A stretch of DNA of 5,753 bases, taken from positions 1-5,753 of the forward strand of contig JAFUWP010000165.1 in NCBI GenBank assembly GCA_017483405.1, given 5' to 3'. This DNA is from Oscillospiraceae bacterium. Lineage in GTDB: Bacteria > Bacillota > Clostridia > Oscillospirales > Ruminococcaceae. Positions within the stretch are counted from its first letter, which is position 1, and every line of letters begins with the position of its first letter. Positions 5,465 to 5,753 of the stretch are shown here, in pieces. The notes below the pieces were generated by a model that saw nothing but the letters and a program-made list of their open reading frames with translations, was not told where the DNA came from and ran no database searches. The position numbers were made by a program, and so were the translations under genes.

Positions 5465-5566
5465 ATGCAGAACGTAACATGGCAAGATTTAATCCAGCTG
5501 GGCATTATGCTTGGTACATGGGCTAATTTATTTTATATGATTTACTGCAATAGAAACAAAAAGTAA
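5465..5566 (+). CDS. 33-residue hydrophobic toxin-like peptide, copy 2
   Basis: Encodes exactly the same 33 residues as the gene at 1016-1117. The two genes differ at ten nucleotides in nine codons (10, 14, 16, 23, 24, 27, 30, 31, 33), and every change is silent, including AGA versus CGT for Arg30. This is strong evidence that the peptide is translated and functional. Residues 9-28 form the predicted membrane helix, with a basic Asn/Arg/Lys tail. The ribosome binding site GGGGGTG (5452-5458) is 6 nt from the ATG. The in-frame ATG at 5450 (five extra residues, beginning MGVDF) is preserved in both copies but lacks its own Shine-Dalgarno. The message should run from about 5407 to about 5601. 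The gene points away from the sugar locus, as copy 1 does. Type I toxin function is inferred from architecture; a short regulatory or leader peptide is the alternative. Confidence 0.82.
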   Translation: MQNVTWQDLIQLGIMLGTWANLFYMIYCNRNKK

Positions 5567-5649
5567 CCGCCTTTCGTCTCCAAACACAGGCGGTTATTTT
5601 ATGACTTGACTTTTTGGGAGCGACCGTCATCGGTACGCACTCTTTTTAT
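5555..5649 (-). ncRNA. Putative antitoxin antisense RNA, copy 2
   Basis: A predicted RNA of about 95 nt, starting near 5649 and ending in the T-run after the shared hairpin, near 5555. It is complementary to the last codons and 3' end of the peptide message (about 45 nt of overlap). Its 5' part copies the toxin leader: AAGAGTGCGTACC, then CGGTC and GCTCCCA. It carries the hairpin ACCG-ATGA-CGGT. CGCTCCCA (reverse complement of 5615-5622) can pair with the toxin Shine-Dalgarno. The 5' half is well conserved with copy 1, while the sequence between it and the terminator is not, so no peptide is encoded. The ends are inferred. Confidence 0.65.
5564..5600. terminator. Bidirectional terminator shared by both RNAs, copy 2
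   Basis: TAACCGCCT (5564-5572) pairs with AGGCGGTTA (5588-5596), nine perfect pairs around a 15-nt loop. ATTTTAT follows on the plus strand and CTTTTTGTTTC on the minus strand. The peptide stop codon is inside the stem. The stem core AACCGCC/GGCGGTT is identical to copy 1, but the loop is unrelated. Confidence 0.87.
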
Positions 5650-5655
5650 ATTTAT

Positions 5656-5684
5656 ATTATACTCTGCTTTAAAAAATTTGTCAA
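5656..5684 (-). promoter_or_regulatory. Promoter of the antisense RNA, module copy 2
   Basis: On the minus strand: TTGACA (5679-5684), a 17-bp spacer, then TATAAT (5656-5661), a perfect consensus with predicted start about 5649. Apart from the two boxes and GTATAATATAA, its sequence differs from the copy 1 antisense promoter, unlike the toxin promoters. Confidence 0.88.
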
Positions 5685-5716
5685 GCATTTTTCTGAAATT
5701 TTATTGGATTTTAATC

Positions 5717-5745
5717 TTGTTTTAATTTTGATAGTGTAGTATAAT
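5717..5745 (+). promoter_or_regulatory. Possible outward promoter at the right edge
   Basis: TTGTTT (5717-5722), a 17-bp spacer, then TATAAT (5740-5745). The -10 is perfect and the -35 is weak. It would drive a gene beyond the window. The surrounding DNA is very AT-rich, so a chance match is possible. Nothing else is seen in 5685-5753. Confidence 0.4.
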
Positions 5746-5753
5746 AGTAATAA

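Larger units (their letters stand above)
5372..5684. repeat. Two-promoter toxin/antisense-like module, copy 2
   Basis: The same unit as 903-1211, inverted. A + strand toxin promoter (5372-5400) and a - strand antisense promoter (5656-5684) face each other over a shared terminator. Its outer ends are a perfect 13-bp inverted repeat, AAGAGTGCGTACC at 5406-5418 and the reverse complement of 5632-5644. The terminal repeats in this copy differ from those in copy 1, but within each copy the two ends nearly match. Confidence 0.85.

Noticed and set aside
5290..5505. A 71-codon minus-strand frame across the start of module copy 2
   Set aside because: It overlaps the toxin promoter, leader and first codons in antisense and has no counterpart with the same features in copy 1.
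1..5753. CRISPR array, tRNA or rRNA gene, transposase
   Set aside because: No regularly spaced direct repeats, no cloverleaf or rRNA sequence, and no transposase-like reading frame were seen on either strand.

Overview
The window looks like low-to-mid G+C Bacillota DNA, most likely from a cellulolytic, Ruminococcus-like member of the Oscillospirales. The clues are a GH94 cellobiose phosphorylase of the Ruminococcus/Clostridium type, near-consensus sigma-A promoters (TTGACA-17-TATAAT), strong AGGAGG ribosome binding sites and AT-rich intergenic DNA. The genus is inferred from family resemblance, not measured.

Layout. Positions 1-495 hold the C-terminal part of a membrane-anchored bacterial PH-domain protein, ended by a clear terminator (500-540). 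Positions 622-870 encode a small XRE-family repressor with an extended -10 promoter and an operator-like dyad. Positions 903-1211 form the first copy of a compact two-promoter module with a 33-residue hydrophobic peptide on the minus strand. Positions 1224-5317 are the carbohydrate locus, all on the minus strand. It contains an aldose-1-epimerase-like gene (4245-5252), a small single-span membrane protein 16 nt downstream of it (3980-4228), and cellobiose phosphorylase with its own promoter (1278-3737) and a strong terminator. Positions 5372-5684 are a second copy of the module, in opposite orientation.

How the genes fit together. Cellobiose phosphorylase splits imported cellobiose with phosphate into glucose-1-phosphate and glucose. 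An epimerase beside it could equilibrate the sugar anomers the enzyme meets. The small membrane protein is probably co-transcribed with the epimerase and has no recognisable function.

The most interesting content is the pair of modules flanking the sugar locus. Each has two convergent consensus promoters, a peptide of the type I toxin / holin-like kind with its Shine-Dalgarno in a hairpin, and a short convergent RNA that overlaps the 3' end of the peptide message at a shared bidirectional terminator. The two peptides are identical although their genes differ at ten nucleotides, so the peptide is under selection. In each copy both RNAs begin with the same sequence and both carry a GCUCCC segment able to pair with the toxin Shine-Dalgarno. 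The antisense RNA therefore looks like a partial copy of the toxin leader. The toxin/antitoxin assignment is inference from architecture; the promoters, hairpins, terminators and synonymous-only divergence can be read directly from the sequence.
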